A program made the translations under genes and the position numbers. A DNA stretch of 64,000 nt from Larix kaempferi (lineage: Eukaryota > Streptophyta > Pinopsida > Pinales > Pinaceae), in NCBI GenBank assembly GCA_027924585.1, contig BSBM01001446.1, positions 1,240,001 to 1,304,000 on the forward strand. The letters run 5' to 3'. This document shows positions 33,171 to 44,181 of the stretch, piece by piece. Positions within the stretch are counted from its first letter, which is position 1. Every line of letters starts with the position of its first letter. Below the pieces are notes generated by a model. It did no database searches. It was not told the origin of the DNA and was given only the letters and a program-made list of their open reading frames with translations.

Positions 33171-35397
33171 AGAAAAAGTGTTCAAGGATGATACAATCCC
33201 CACATGTATTCTCATCAATATACTATCGATCCTGGGAACCCATACAGAACCTGATTCACACTTCTTCTTTAATTGCACCATTAAGAGAATGGTCTTATCT
33301 AGCCACTTGGAGCAAACATCTCATCATGATTCTCTTCCTCTTTCTAAGAGAATCTTCTAGCCACAAGCCTTCTATATTTTGTTTGATTTGTAAATCTTCT
33401 TGTTGAACATCCATCACTTGTTCGGTGTTCATTATTCTTCATGATCTTTCCTACAAAACAAAATTAAGTACATGATTAGTAATCCTTCATAATCATGAAA
33501 TCATGATAACCTATTATGCATACAGATATCATTTATATAGTTATGCAACTATCTTGACCAATACTTTGGCACAACACTTTCCCATATCCTGTATGCATAC
33601 AGTGGCTATCTAGATGCCTTCCATCTCTACCAGAACATACTATCGAGAGTGTGCATAGCTCTCAGCATGTCAGCAAAGAGGTTTCATTCTAGACAAGCAA
33701 CAATGGAATGTTTGTCCAACTTACCAATCATATGCATATTAGTAGTATAATGTTCAATGCTCTATGAATGTTTGCACTCAGCATGATATGTTCTAGGAAT
33801 ACAAATATGCATACAAGAAATATCATTTACTATTTCAAATAACAACTCAAATACTTATCTTTTATGTTTGTGTGGTTGCCTCCCGCTTGATCTTCTATAT
33901 GTCCTTTGAACTTCTATTCATTATGTACCACTGTGCATGCTCAAGTGTGCACTAGTGTCATCCTCATGATCTCATACACAAACATTCATTCATTAGTATA
34001 TTCTCAAAACATTCTAATTCTAAATAATCTTGAATATGTATAGTCATGATCATTAGTATTCAGGGTTTCAAGTAAGTCTTCTTTTACTCATGCATATTCT
34101 TGTTTGATCATAGTACTCTTCTGGTTAATTAAATCATGCATAAACCCTTGATTACTAACTTTATGAATAAGCATAACCAATCATATCAAGTATAATTATA
34201 TAAGGGATCCTAACACAAGGTAAGATTCATGGGAAACATACCTGGATTAGTATACCTACTTGGTTATGTACAACATACCTAAACAATCTCTTCAATGATT
34301 TAGAGATCCTGAGCTAGAACCTGCATGTCTCATAGGTTAAGCATAATATAACAAAGTCATACATACCTCGTAAGTAGAACAAAGATTATGGATGAGTCTT
34401 TGTCTTCATGTTTTCATGGTCATGGAACCTGATGTACCTGTATCTTGTTAGCAGACAACATCAACCTCACACAACATCATAATGCATTAGTACAATAATA
34501 AGTGTCAACACCCTAACCAATGAATATCTTCTATCATGCATTCATAATTTTGTTAAGGTTATACGACAAATATAAAATCAAAATTGTACTAACTGTAATA
34601 ACCTGAAGACAAACATACCATAAACTTAATCATGGACAAATATCGAAACATACCTCGATGAGTCATACCTGTCGAGATCGCTTGTATTCTTCTTATGTAA
34701 GCCCTTATCCTCATCTCCCTCTGAGACAGGAACTTCTTCACTTATGCAGGTGACCAATCCATCTTCTTCTAGGATTAACTCAATCCACTTGATTTGCAAG
34801 AACTGGACCTGGAGCTGGATATGGGTTTGTCAGAGAAACCAAAAAAAAAAATTCAAACTTTGAATTTCAAACTTCCGAAAGGATAGAAATATGCGCCTTG
34901 ATGAGCTAATCAAACTGGTATATTCAGAATTTGAAAACTGCAAAGTTTTACTCCTTAATTTTGCCTTTGAAACTTTCGGATTCACTGGACGTGACCCTGA
35001 ACTGGGGTTTGATGAAGCCCACTCTTTTGCCCCATCAAAAGGTTTGATCCAAAGCTCTAAGCTTCTATTTTTCTGAGGAGCTTCCAGCCGTGGTCACAGA
35101 TTTCAAAAATTCCCATTTTTACAGAAGCCTTAATTTTCCACTTTTCTGATCAAAGTCCCGAACTAGGGTCTAATCAAGCCCGGCCTTCTGCCCAACCAAA
35201 AATTCTGATCTTGGTCTCTAAATTTCTATTTTGATGAGTAGCATCTATCCGTGGTCTTCGATTACAAAAATTCCAACTTTCTTCAAAGCCCTAAATTCTG
35301 GAAGCCATGAATGAAGGTACCAAAAAATAATTCTGTTTTGACAGAAATATGTACCTGATTGTTTCTGGTGTAACTCCGAAATTTTTGATCCACAGGG
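33171..35397. other. Interior of the non-autonomous element, no gene
   Basis: AT-rich sequence with no recognised coding domain on either strand. On the element's strand this lies between the leader and the arrays. Confidence 0.6.
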
Positions 35398-35775
35398 TCT
35401 GAAAAAGTTTTCTGAGATAGCCTGACCTGTTAGCTTTCCATCCTGACAGGTCTGACCTCAATTGGATGTTCTGAGAGAGATTTATGCCAAATGTCGCAAC
35501 GTGACCTGTTTTGGGAAAATACAGGAGAGCGAACTTGTACGGCGTGCCACGTGTCACTCTTTGACCTTCGGCCTCTGAAAAAGTTTTTTGAGATATCTCG
35601 GCCTGTTATCTTTCCATCCTGATAGGTCTGACCTCAATTGGATTCTCTGAGAGAGAGTTATGCCAAGTGTCGCAACATGACCTGTTTATGGGATAATACA
35701 GGAGAGCAAACTTTTACGGCGTGCCACGTGTCACTGATTCAACTTCGGCCCTTGAAAAAGTTTTTTGAGATAGTA
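35398..35775. repeat. Tandem duplication of about 176 bp
   Basis: Units start at 35398 and 35574 ('tctgaaaaagtttt..'), and a third partial unit starts at 35751. Shared phrases include 'tttccatcctgaYaggtctg' and 'ggcgtgccacgtgtcact'. The copies differ by several percent, so this is older than arrays B and E. Confidence 0.9.
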
Positions 35776-36130
35776 CAGTCTGTGTACTACCTGTCACTTT
35801 TCACGAAATTTCATTTGGAGCTTCCTAGCCCAAGTTATGACCTTTTTCCCAAGGTCACCTGATTTTGACTCAGATCTGGAAGAGGCAGAAACCCTATATT
35901 GTACAGATCATAAATCACAAAGTACAACGAATTAGAGGTTGTCCTTTGGACACAAGGTACCTGGAGATTTTAGCTTTGTCCTGTAACAATTTCAGATCCG
36001 AAAAATTCGCCAAAACGGATTTATAGCGAAAGTGCTACGATGACTGGTTTTTGCTATGTAAAACCCTAACCTTCAAATTGTCGTAAGTAAAGCAAGTGTC
36101 TTTAGTGCCATACCTTGTCTTCCTTCAGGT

Positions 36131-36144
36131 TAGCTCTGATACCA
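36131..36144 (-). other. Primer binding site of non-autonomous element
   Basis: The minus strand reads TGGTATCAGAGCTA directly adjacent to the LTR: complementarity to initiator tRNA-Met, with no spacer base. Confidence 0.95.
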
Positions 36145-36748
36145 TGTTAAAATTCAAGATGCTAAGACAGAAAATAGCAGCATTACATTCCATTTCACAA
36201 TAATAGCATATACAGGATCACTGAAGAAACAACAAGCACAGCATAAACACAAGAGACAGAGATTTATCCTGGGAAACCCTCATGGGGTAGAAAACCCAGC
36301 AAAGCTTCCTCAATATAGATGACCAGCAATATACAAAGATGAAACCCTGAGACATGATCTCCTCCTCCACAATAGCAGACCTCTCCTCCACAAGTGCGCT
36401 ATACTCAAGTGAGTGAATGTGTATAATGAGGAACACACCTCCTCTATTTATACACTACTCTGATATGTATTTTACACAAGTACATGTAGGCTCGTATTTA
36501 ACCATTAGGTTAAATACCCCATTATAACTGACTGGGCCGACCCCTCTAGGGTGGTCTAATAACCCTTTGACCCACATAACACATACAGGGCCGACCCCCA
36601 CTAGGGAAGTCTAATAACCCAAGTTACCACATTCCGACGGAGGAATAAACATCTCCGGATATACAATAAGATCTTCACGGAGGAATGAATCATCTCCGGA
36701 ATAATAAAGTACAAATATAATATTCTTTGAAGTTACAATATCTCAACA
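36145..36748 (-). repeat. 5' LTR (minus orientation) of non-autonomous element
   Basis: 604 bp, identical by eye to 29530-30133. The TATA box is at 36444-36452 on the minus strand. Confidence 0.97.
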
Positions 36749-36753
36749 TTCTT
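36749..36753. repeat. Target-site duplication, right (TTCTT)
   Basis: Identical to 29525-29529. Confidence 0.95.
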
Positions 36754-36769
36754 TACTCTGGAATCATGT

Positions 36770-37700
36770 GATGTTTAGGGACCCTATGGATGGCCCATGA
36801 TCCATAAAGAAAATTGTTATGGTGTATGACTCTATATTTTGACCCTCGATCATGGCTTGGACAGTGGGAACCAACTTAATTGGTTTGAAAAAACTCAACA
36901 ACGATGATGATGATGATGATGATGAAAATGATGATGATAATGATGATGACGGTAAGGACGATGGTACCAATGATGAGGATGACGATGATGATAAGGAATG
37001 GTGAGGAAGTGGATGAGAATGATGAGGATCGAGAATCCATGTCTTAGACACTTAAAAGAGTCCTTATGTAGGGCCTATATAGTGTTTTAGGGTGTTGTAA
37101 TGGCCCATGATCCCATTAGGAAATTCATATGGCCTTAGACCCTATGTTTCCTTCAACTCCATGGTCCAATATCACCACACATACCTCTAAAGAGAATATA
37201 TGTCCTACAACTGATGCATGGTTTCCATTACAAGTTTTTAAGCATCAAGGATGGTTATCGATGTATTGGGCATGGTTCAAGGGGGGACACTGATTTCTTA
37301 GGGCCTATAAGAGGCTTTTAATTCTGATGGACCATGCACACTGCATGTTTTAAGTGAGCTGGAAGAGGATTGGGCCAATTATGTTTATTTTCTCAATCAA
37401 AGTACACTAAACTTTCAAAGGAGGAGGACTACTTCAATGGTCAATGAACAAAGGTCACTACATGGTTTTGTACATCGGGGATGGTTTTCAGGGTCATGAA
37501 CATGATTCAAGGAGGAAAAAAATGTATTAGGGCCTAAAATAGGCTTTTATCGTTCACAGATAATGAACACAATAAAAAACCACCACACATTGCGTATAGA
37601 GTGAATAATTGTCCTACATGGATCATACAATTGTTGTTGAAATTTTTCAAATGCCACAGATGGTTCTTAGGGCCTTTTGCAGGTTTTAGGAATAAAAACT
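36770..37700. repeat. Diffuse repeat family shared with 25560-26220, plus ATG microsatellite
   Basis: Contains (gat)n at about 36899-37030. Degenerate repeats of about 230 bases follow, with phrases 'gatggttatcgatgtattgg', 'ggcttttaattctgatggac' and 'ttttgtacatcggggatggt'. Related phrases occur at 25560-26220. The microsatellite mirrors the (atc)n near the left end of the CACTA candidate (14700-14815). Confidence 0.55.
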
Positions 37701-38209
37701 GAGGTTGCAGGCCCTAAAATATTCATCTTTATGTGTTATGGATATTTCCACCCTGTGGAAAGATGGGAACTCCCTTGGATCACTTTCCCAACTCCTAAGA
37801 CAAACAAGGCTGGTATACCAAATTACCAATATGTTTCCATCACCAGATCTAATCAATCACATACAACACATGAGAAAATAAGGAAGAAAGATTAACTCAC
37901 CTTAGCTTATAAGTGCTCCTTTGATGATGGACATGATTGATGTAGATCAGGTTGAATTGGCTCCAACTCCACTTGATGATCAACCTACACACATATAGAC
38001 AAAGAAAAACCTTCCTCAAACCTTTCTATAAACATGTATAAAATATGCATGTAATTGACATAAAATACTATATCTATCCTAGATCTAAGATAAATATATC
38101 AAGTGATTATTCATTATTACAATGATACTTGATGTGTGGTCAATCACACTAGCATTGTTTCATTTAATACTTTATTGGTTTAACCTCGAATAAAAATTTG
38201 GAATCTAGA
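37701..38209. other. Unassigned interior sequence
   Basis: No gene recognised; short frames only. Confidence 0.45.
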
Positions 38210-38628
38210 TGCTACTTATGTCAACATGCTCGGTGCTTTCACTGGTGCAACATTGGAGTTTTCCTGGTGCAATTCCTGGCATAATCCCTGGCTCTAGACC
38301 TGGTGTTATGCCTGGCGCTATTCTGGAAGCTATGCCTGACACTATTCTAGAAGCGATGTTGGACGTTATTCTAGAAGCTATTATGGACTATATTATGGAC
38401 GTTATTCTAGAAGCTATTATGGATGCTATTATGGACATTAATTGGGATGCTAATTAGCATCCAAAATAATGTCTACTTTAAAAAAAAGATGCAAAAAATG
38501 CCATTAAAAGCGCCATCCTGTGGAAAAGCGCCAATTTTGTCCAAAAAATGATGAAAATACACTAAAAGTGTTAGTGGATGCAAAAAAAGGAGCTAAAAGA
38601 GATGGTAAACACAGGTTTTGTTGTAGTC
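38210..38628 (-). repeat. Right subterminal repeat array and terminal inverted repeat
   Basis: Repeats 'ggacgttattctagaagcta', 'gctattatggac' and 'ggatgctaattagcatcc' are complements of the left array's gtcc/gcatcc words. They are followed by 'aaaaagatgcaaaaaatgcc', 'aagcgcc' and the end 'ttttgttgtagtc'. The last base is C where the left end predicts G. The array is about 430 bp, against about 1 kb on the left. Confidence 0.65.
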
Positions 38629-39771
38629 AATCAACCTTTCAAGGAGCTAAAGCTTCAAAGTCTATCGGAGGTACCACAAGTGTCCCCCACTTGCAATATC
38701 CCATGATATATCGTAGGAATAGTAACTAAGGTTACCACTTCACAATCAACAGTTGGGTGGAACAATTGTAAGTCCAGGACAACTCACATAAACCAAATAC
38801 ACCAAAAATTGATGTGACCATGAGGACTTGTCACTTACATGGAATATTGTGATGTGCTCATGTCCCACTAAAAAAGAAAGAGGGGGGTACTTCCCTTACT
38901 TATTTATATTGAACTCATGTTTGATGCATGTTATAGATGCACTTTCCTAGAAAACGTTCTTAGATACTAATGGATTTAATTACTCATTAATCAATGCTAG
39001 TTTCATAATTATGTGGCACTAGAGTGTTAAATATCCAATCAGAATCCAAGGCATTAGCCTAATCTTGTTGGTGATATGAAAATAAAATCTTGGTTAGTTT
39101 TATATTAAGAACCCATTTTAATGGTAATTTTCTTAGTTTCCAGAGTGATGATGAAACTGGTGGTGTTGGTCACTTGAAGTATTGAACCAAACAAATGCAC
39201 AAATGATTATCTCTCTATCATTTAATTCGATGAAATATATAAGCTATATAAGAGTAATAGTTTTTTTGTAAATCCTTCAAACATGAAAGTGTTGCAAAAT
39301 TTTACAAATGGAACCATTATTTTGACTTGAAAAGCAAATTTTCACAAAATGACGTTTTATTGTCACAAATTACTACTTTTTGCTTTTCAACAAGTTTTTG
39401 AAGCAAGGGTTCGAAAGGTTGTTTTCAATCTATGAAATGTATCCAAATAGATCCAAAGCTACTTATTTGGAAATTAAATCTTGAATGAGAAATGTTTTAA
39501 TTTTTTTACATTCCAAAAAAGTCTCCCAAACTAGTGTTTTAAACTTGGAAATATGGTTCTATCTTGGTTTACAATTTGCACAAAGTTCTTTCCAAATGTT
39601 GGAATAAGTGTCCAAGTCAAGTGAATATATTCAATGCCTTGAAAAGCTGATGCAAAATTTTAGTAAGTGCTTGAATTTTTGAAGAATTTCTTATTTGGAT
39701 TATGGTTAATTACTTAATTTCAAAAATATAGCCAAACAATTATCTCAAATGAAATGAATTCAACTCTTTAT
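38629..39771. other. Unassigned flank right of the CACTA candidate
   Basis: AT-rich, no gene or recognised repeat. Confidence 0.5.
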
Positions 39772-40160
39772 ACTAGGTATCCCTATTTCTCATTTCCAGG
39801 ACTACTCGAAATATCAAGTAAATAGGATACACAGAGCCCTTTTAAATTCTATGAATTAAAAAGCATTTAAACCTGAGATCCACTTTCTCATTTGTAGGAT
39901 CGCCCAAAAGCGCAATAAAAGAGGATATTCATGGCTTGAGAATTATACTCCAAAATCAAATCTAATTTATTACACTTGAGATCTACTTTCTCACTTGAAT
40001 GACTTTCTTAAAGAGAAATCAAAGAGGATACGTGTGGCTCGAAGATATGCTCACAAAATTAAATCTAAAGTATTATACTCGAGATAAACATTCTCATTTG
40101 CAACACCACCCAAAAGAGAAAGCAAAGAGGATACTCATGGATCGAGTACAATGTATCACA
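39772..40160. repeat. 103-bp tandem repeat, about 3.7 copies
   Basis: Units start at about 39772 (degenerate), 39875, 39978 and 40081 with exact 103-bp spacing. Each contains 'gagatNNacNttctca', 'gagaaaNcaaagaggata' and 'tcaaatctaa'-like phrases. Similarity between copies is moderate. Confidence 0.85.
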
Positions 40161-41622
40161 ATAAACTTGAAATTTAAACAAATCTCTCCAATTGTACTCA
40201 ATAAATATAAAAAATTAAAAGATCCAAACTAAGAAATTCACTAATTAGTCATTTTCTCTTGTTTTGGAGGGATTGTGTAACATGTCTGCAAATTCAAAAA
40301 AATCAGCAATTTATAGGCAAAAAGTTCATCAAAACAATGATCTAACCTTTGTTGACACAAATCTGTCGACAGGGGTTCACTTCGCACTATGTCCACAAAT
40401 ATCAACACCAAATCCCATGGATATCATCCAATAAATGGTTAGGATTTCCATCAACACCTGCAGAGCAAGTGAGGTCTCAGTCGATATGTCTAAGGGGGTT
40501 GCAGGAACCACGTTTCTGCATATATAAGAGAACATGCATCATTCACATTCAATCACAATGCACCCTGAATATCGACATAATAATCATTTGCATTAGAACA
40601 TACTAATTAGATATACACAATAACAAATTATGGAAGGATATCTAACCGATCTGAGATACATAACACTACTGTGACATTACATATTCATGCATAAACCATG
40701 CTTAACTATGCAACAATAACATACATTCAATTATACTGCGATAACACATATTCAATCACACTGCGACGAGTTAAAAGAGACAAAGACATAGACAAAACGA
40801 TCCTTCTCATTACTCATCAGTCTATCTTACGCATTGCAGAATCAGGGATACACATCCGCAGAACCCATACCAGGTTAGATCCACGGATCAAACTCGAGAT
40901 GAAAAAGACAAAAGATGTTGAATGTCAAGTCAGATAATATTTCACCAAGATGTAAAAAATATACAATAAGATAAGATCTAAGATGCCCTTAGGATTACAC
41001 TGGTACTCCTATTTATAGGCTCACTTGGTTGTTACACTTGGCCCACTCCGCAAAGTGAATCATTAATTAATTAACTAATTACTAACTACTCTACATTATC
41101 CTCCTTATTGCGCTACATGACTGGTCCTTTACCCTTTTCATTGTCCCTTTTGTCATTGAATGTACCAAAACGTGTGTTCCTTAACCTCATGCAAACAACC
41201 AAGTGTTGCAGACGAAATGAGGTGAATGGGTGTGTCATTTGGTAAGGTGGGAGCCTAGTGTGACTTGTACTCCACACCACTTGATGGGTCGTTTCAGTAG
41301 AGGATATATATGTATATATATGTTAGTGTGTGTTCACAAATGGAAAACTTTTGTAGGAAAGAAAGCAAGTTCAATTCAATTGAACAGAAGGCAGTCGCAC
41401 TAGTTAGGGGTTTGAGGTACACTGACGCATGCCCCTCCTCTCGTGGCACCAAAAGGAGGGAGCACTTGTCTTAGCAAAGGTTCATTTCTTGTTTTATGCG
41501 TATTTCTCTCATAGACATTATGTGTAGGTCTTAGGGCCATGAGAATATCATGTCGACACCTTAGACAGCAAACTTTGTTTGACATGAGCCTCATGGATAG
41601 GTGTCTCCATTGGAATCTTAAT
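40161..41622. other. Unassigned flank left of the Sirevirus-like LTR
   Basis: No gene recognised. A short (TA/GTA)n run lies near 41304-41320. Confidence 0.5.
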
Positions 41623-42888
41623 TGTTGGAAAAGCACTTGGGAAATTGAAAGATGCATCAACTATGAGTAGGAAGAAGTGAACATGGATGACTATGAGACC
41701 TACAGGAGGGAAGACACAGAGTGTGTTGATTATAATTGCCATTGATGTCAAAGAATTTCACCAATGACAAAGGAAAAGTATAGCAATTTGGTATAAATGG
41801 TCGATGCCATATTTAGTCGATACTTAATTTTAGTTGCCTCTTAAAAACTACTTGAAAATATCGTAAAAAATTGGTGGTCAATATTCATACAAATTTAGTC
41901 GGTTCTAAACTCTCATATAATGGTCGAGTGGTTGATCCCTTGTAAATTAAATAAATAGTCAACCTCTTGTCGATCATTGTTAGTCACGTCAGAGTCAGAG
42001 ATGTAGTCAGCAAGTTGGAGTCAGAATCAGAATTGTTAGTCAGAATCAGAGTCACGAGTCAGAATCACATTCGAAAAGTTGAAGTCGGAGTTCGACATCA
42101 GAATTGGAAAGTCGGATTCGAAAAGATGGAGTCGAGTTTGACATTGGAATCATCAAGTTAGAGTCAAAACAGCGGAGATGGATCCGCTGAATTAAGAGTT
42201 TATTTTTGAGGTTCTGACTCCCGTCATCAGAATAGACCAGTCAGAATCATAATGGTGGATTTGGAATTGATGGTGAATATCGAAATATTTTAAATCAATG
42301 AATAAGAAAGTCAGAGTTGACATGTCGAAGTTAGGATTGCAGAGTCAAAGAGTTTTATAATCACATTATTAAACTCGCGGTATAAAATAGAAAGGTAATT
42401 TCAAATTAGTTTTATTTGTGAAGGGTCACGATGAATAATTGTGACTATTAGGTGAAGAGGCACGATTGAGGGTATATAAACAAGGATTTAATCCTTCAAA
42501 TAGTGTTTCTTTGTACATTCAAATAGAAAATCAGAAGGTGTACAAAAAGAAAATAATGCATAATCATTTAAAGGGTGGTTGGGAGCTGCAAGGAAAGGAT
42601 ACAAAATCCTGTAAGAAGTCATAGCTTACTTCCAGTTGTTGCTGGTAAACAAGGTGTTGTTGCATCCTTCATTTGTAGCTGAAAATATTGGCAAGTTGGT
42701 TCTTGAAAATACTTGTAAATATATTTTTGCAGTAGTAGAAAGTGTTTGTGGTTTTCCCAATTGGGTTTCCACAATAAAAATAAGTGTTTTGTTTCTATTG
42801 TTTATTTTGTCTTAAAGGTGATCAAAATTGAAGAAATATCTAAATATTGATTCACCCTCCCTTCTCAATATTACTTGATTTTCCAACA
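41623..42888 (+). repeat. 5' LTR of Sirevirus-like element
   Basis: The perfect 8-base inverted ends TGTTGGAA/TTCCAACA define it. The upstream part (41970-42200) is dense in 'agtcaga(a/g)tca' repeats, which may be enhancer-like U3 repeats. Confidence 0.88.
42473..42480 (+). promoter_or_regulatory. TATA box in Sirevirus-like LTR
   Basis: TATATAAA within 'gagggtatataaacaag', followed by about 400 bp to the LTR end. The position fits the U3/R boundary. Confidence 0.75.
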
Positions 42889-42890
42889 AC

Positions 42891-42902
42891 TGGTATCAGA
42901 GC
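42891..42902 (+). other. Primer binding site
   Basis: TGGTATCAGAGC, two bases after the LTR end; initiator-tRNA-Met type. Confidence 0.95.
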
Positions 42903-44181
42903 AGGTCTCTTCAATAAATTCTAACCGCTTAAAGAGAGATCTTTTATCACTAGGGATCAACAAGGAAAACTGTCCTCCAAGGTTCCACTATTCAATGTTG
43001 AGGATTATGCGTTCTAGAGTGTTAGGATGATAATTCATATAATGTCTATTGGAATAGAAATTTGGTTATCTGTAGAGTCGGGGTATATATATCCAAAATA
43101 TCCTCCCACGGATCTTGAAGGAATAAAAAATTTGGATACAATGCAAAAGTTGTTAATGAAAGTTTAGCTAGATTAGCCAGAAAAATATTTGCCAAGGTGA
43201 TGCATTGCAAAACAACGAAGGAGATCTGGGACAAATTGCATACCATCTATGAAGGAGACACCAAGGTAAAAAGGGCCAAAATCCAGACTTTTAAATCTCA
43301 ATTTGAAAGTCTAAAAATCAAGGAAAAAGAGAACATTTCAGAATACTTTTAGAGAATTGATGAAGTTGTTAATGGAATTGAAGGGCTAGGAGCAGAAATG
43401 GAAGAAATGGAAATATTTGAAAAAGTACTAAGATCACTTCCAGTGATTTACAATCCTAATATTTCCACTCTAGAAATAGAGAAAATATTGACAAGCTCAC
43501 CATGCATTAACTATATCGGATCCTCATAGCTTGTGAAATGAGGATTGGGAAAGATAATTCTCAAATGATGGAATCATCTTTTAAAGCATCAAAAGTAGCT
43601 AAGAAATCTAAAACAACGATTCAATCAGAAGAATCTGATGATGAAGAAGCACCTCTTGTTAAAAATATTAAGAAGGGTATTGGCAAGTACAAAGGGAAAT
43701 TGCCCTTAAAATGTTTCAACTATGGGGGAATTGGTCACTTTGCTTCCAAATGCCCTTATCCCAAACAAGAAAACAATGATCAGTGCCCTAAAGACTTCAA
43801 GAAGAACAAAAGGAGGTTTAGGAAGAAAAGAAGAAGAAGATATTTTACTCTATGGATGACAGCTACTCATGTGAGTCTAGTGAAGATGAAGAAGCATAAG
43901 TTCTATTCATGGGAATAGAGAGAAAAAACCTTGAAGAAGAATTAGGAGTGGTACATATTGAAGCAGAGCTCATAAGTTCTCTTGAATAATCAAGGAAGTA
44001 TAAAAGAATGTACAAACAATTAAAAACCAAAGTGACAAAGTTTGAAGAGAAAAACAATGATACATAAGGAATCATTACTGACTTAAAAAATCAACTTCGA
44101 GAAGCTAAATGGGTTGAAAATAGTCTAGAACAACAGCTTAAGAAAAGAGAGAAAGAATCAGAGAAGTTTGAAGATGAAATG
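42903..44181 (+). pseudogene. Copia gag with zinc knuckle and coiled coil, broken
   Basis: The frame shifts but reads through VPLFNVEDYAF, IWLSVESGYIYPKYPP, TTKEIWDKLHTIYEGD, VKRAKIQTFKSQFESLKIKE and EIFEKVLRSLP, which is a UBN2-type gag. A 126-codon frame at 43541-43918 then carries an acidic patch and a knuckle KCFNYGGIGHFASKCP, in which the second cysteine is tyrosine. After a frame break a coiled-coil segment follows (LKNQLREAKWVENSLEQQL, REKESEKFEDEM) and is cut at 44181. Stops include those after SEYF (near 43351) and near 43527. Gag forms the virus-like particle; this copy cannot. Confidence 0.88.

Larger units (their letters stand above)
29530..36748 (-). mobile_element. Non-autonomous LTR retrotransposon with minisatellite-filled interior
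   Basis: Two 604-bp LTRs (29530-30133 and 36145-36748), which I read as identical, flank a 6.0-kb interior. Target duplications TTCTT lie at 29525-29529 and 36749-36753. The complement of the initiator-tRNA-Met primer site touches the right LTR and a purine tract (on the minus strand) touches the left one, so the element is on the minus strand. No gag, protease, RT, RNase H or integrase is detectable. Instead, 30366-33170 consists of six successive tandem arrays with periods 23, 24, 34, 71, 40 and 87 bp. Identical LTRs imply very recent movement, which must have used proteins of another element, probably a copia (5-bp duplication, TGTTGAG start). Structure fits a LARD-type element. Confidence 0.95.
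13050..38628. mobile_element. Candidate giant CACTA-type DNA transposon carrying gene fragments and nested insertions
   Basis: The left end reads CACTACAACAAA at 13050. The right end, read on the minus strand from 38628, is GACTACAACAAAA, matching 11 of the first 12 bases (the terminal C is changed). Inside each end are subterminal arrays of the same short words in inverted orientation: 'agcgtcc', 'tagcatcc', 'ttgcatcc' on the left and their complements on the right. Such TIR plus subterminal repeats is the signature of CACTA (En/Spm) elements. No TNP2-like transposase is recognisable, so it would be non-autonomous or decayed. The interior holds COV1-like, VPS4/SKD1, PPR and unidentified exon pieces plus retroelement insertions. 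The 3-bp target duplication is not confirmed. An alternative is two separate CACTA remnants. Confidence 0.6.
41623..44181 (+). mobile_element. Sirevirus-like Ty1/copia element, 5' part, interrupted
   Basis: A 1,266-bp LTR (41623-42888, TGTTGGAA...TTCCAACA ends) is followed by an initiator-tRNA-Met primer site and a gag with a knuckle and a coiled-coil extension. The element stops at 44181, where the minus-strand gypsy element begins. Its pol must lie beyond the nested elements, outside this window. LTR length, a gag with a long coiled-coil tail and the wording of that tail resemble Sirevirus/Maximus copia elements; this placement is inference. Confidence 0.85.

Noticed and set aside
38209-38457. 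82-codon frame with repeated Ile/Met/Leu/Glu-Ala words near the right CACTA end
   Set aside because: It is a translation of the subterminal repeat units; repeat period and composition explain it.
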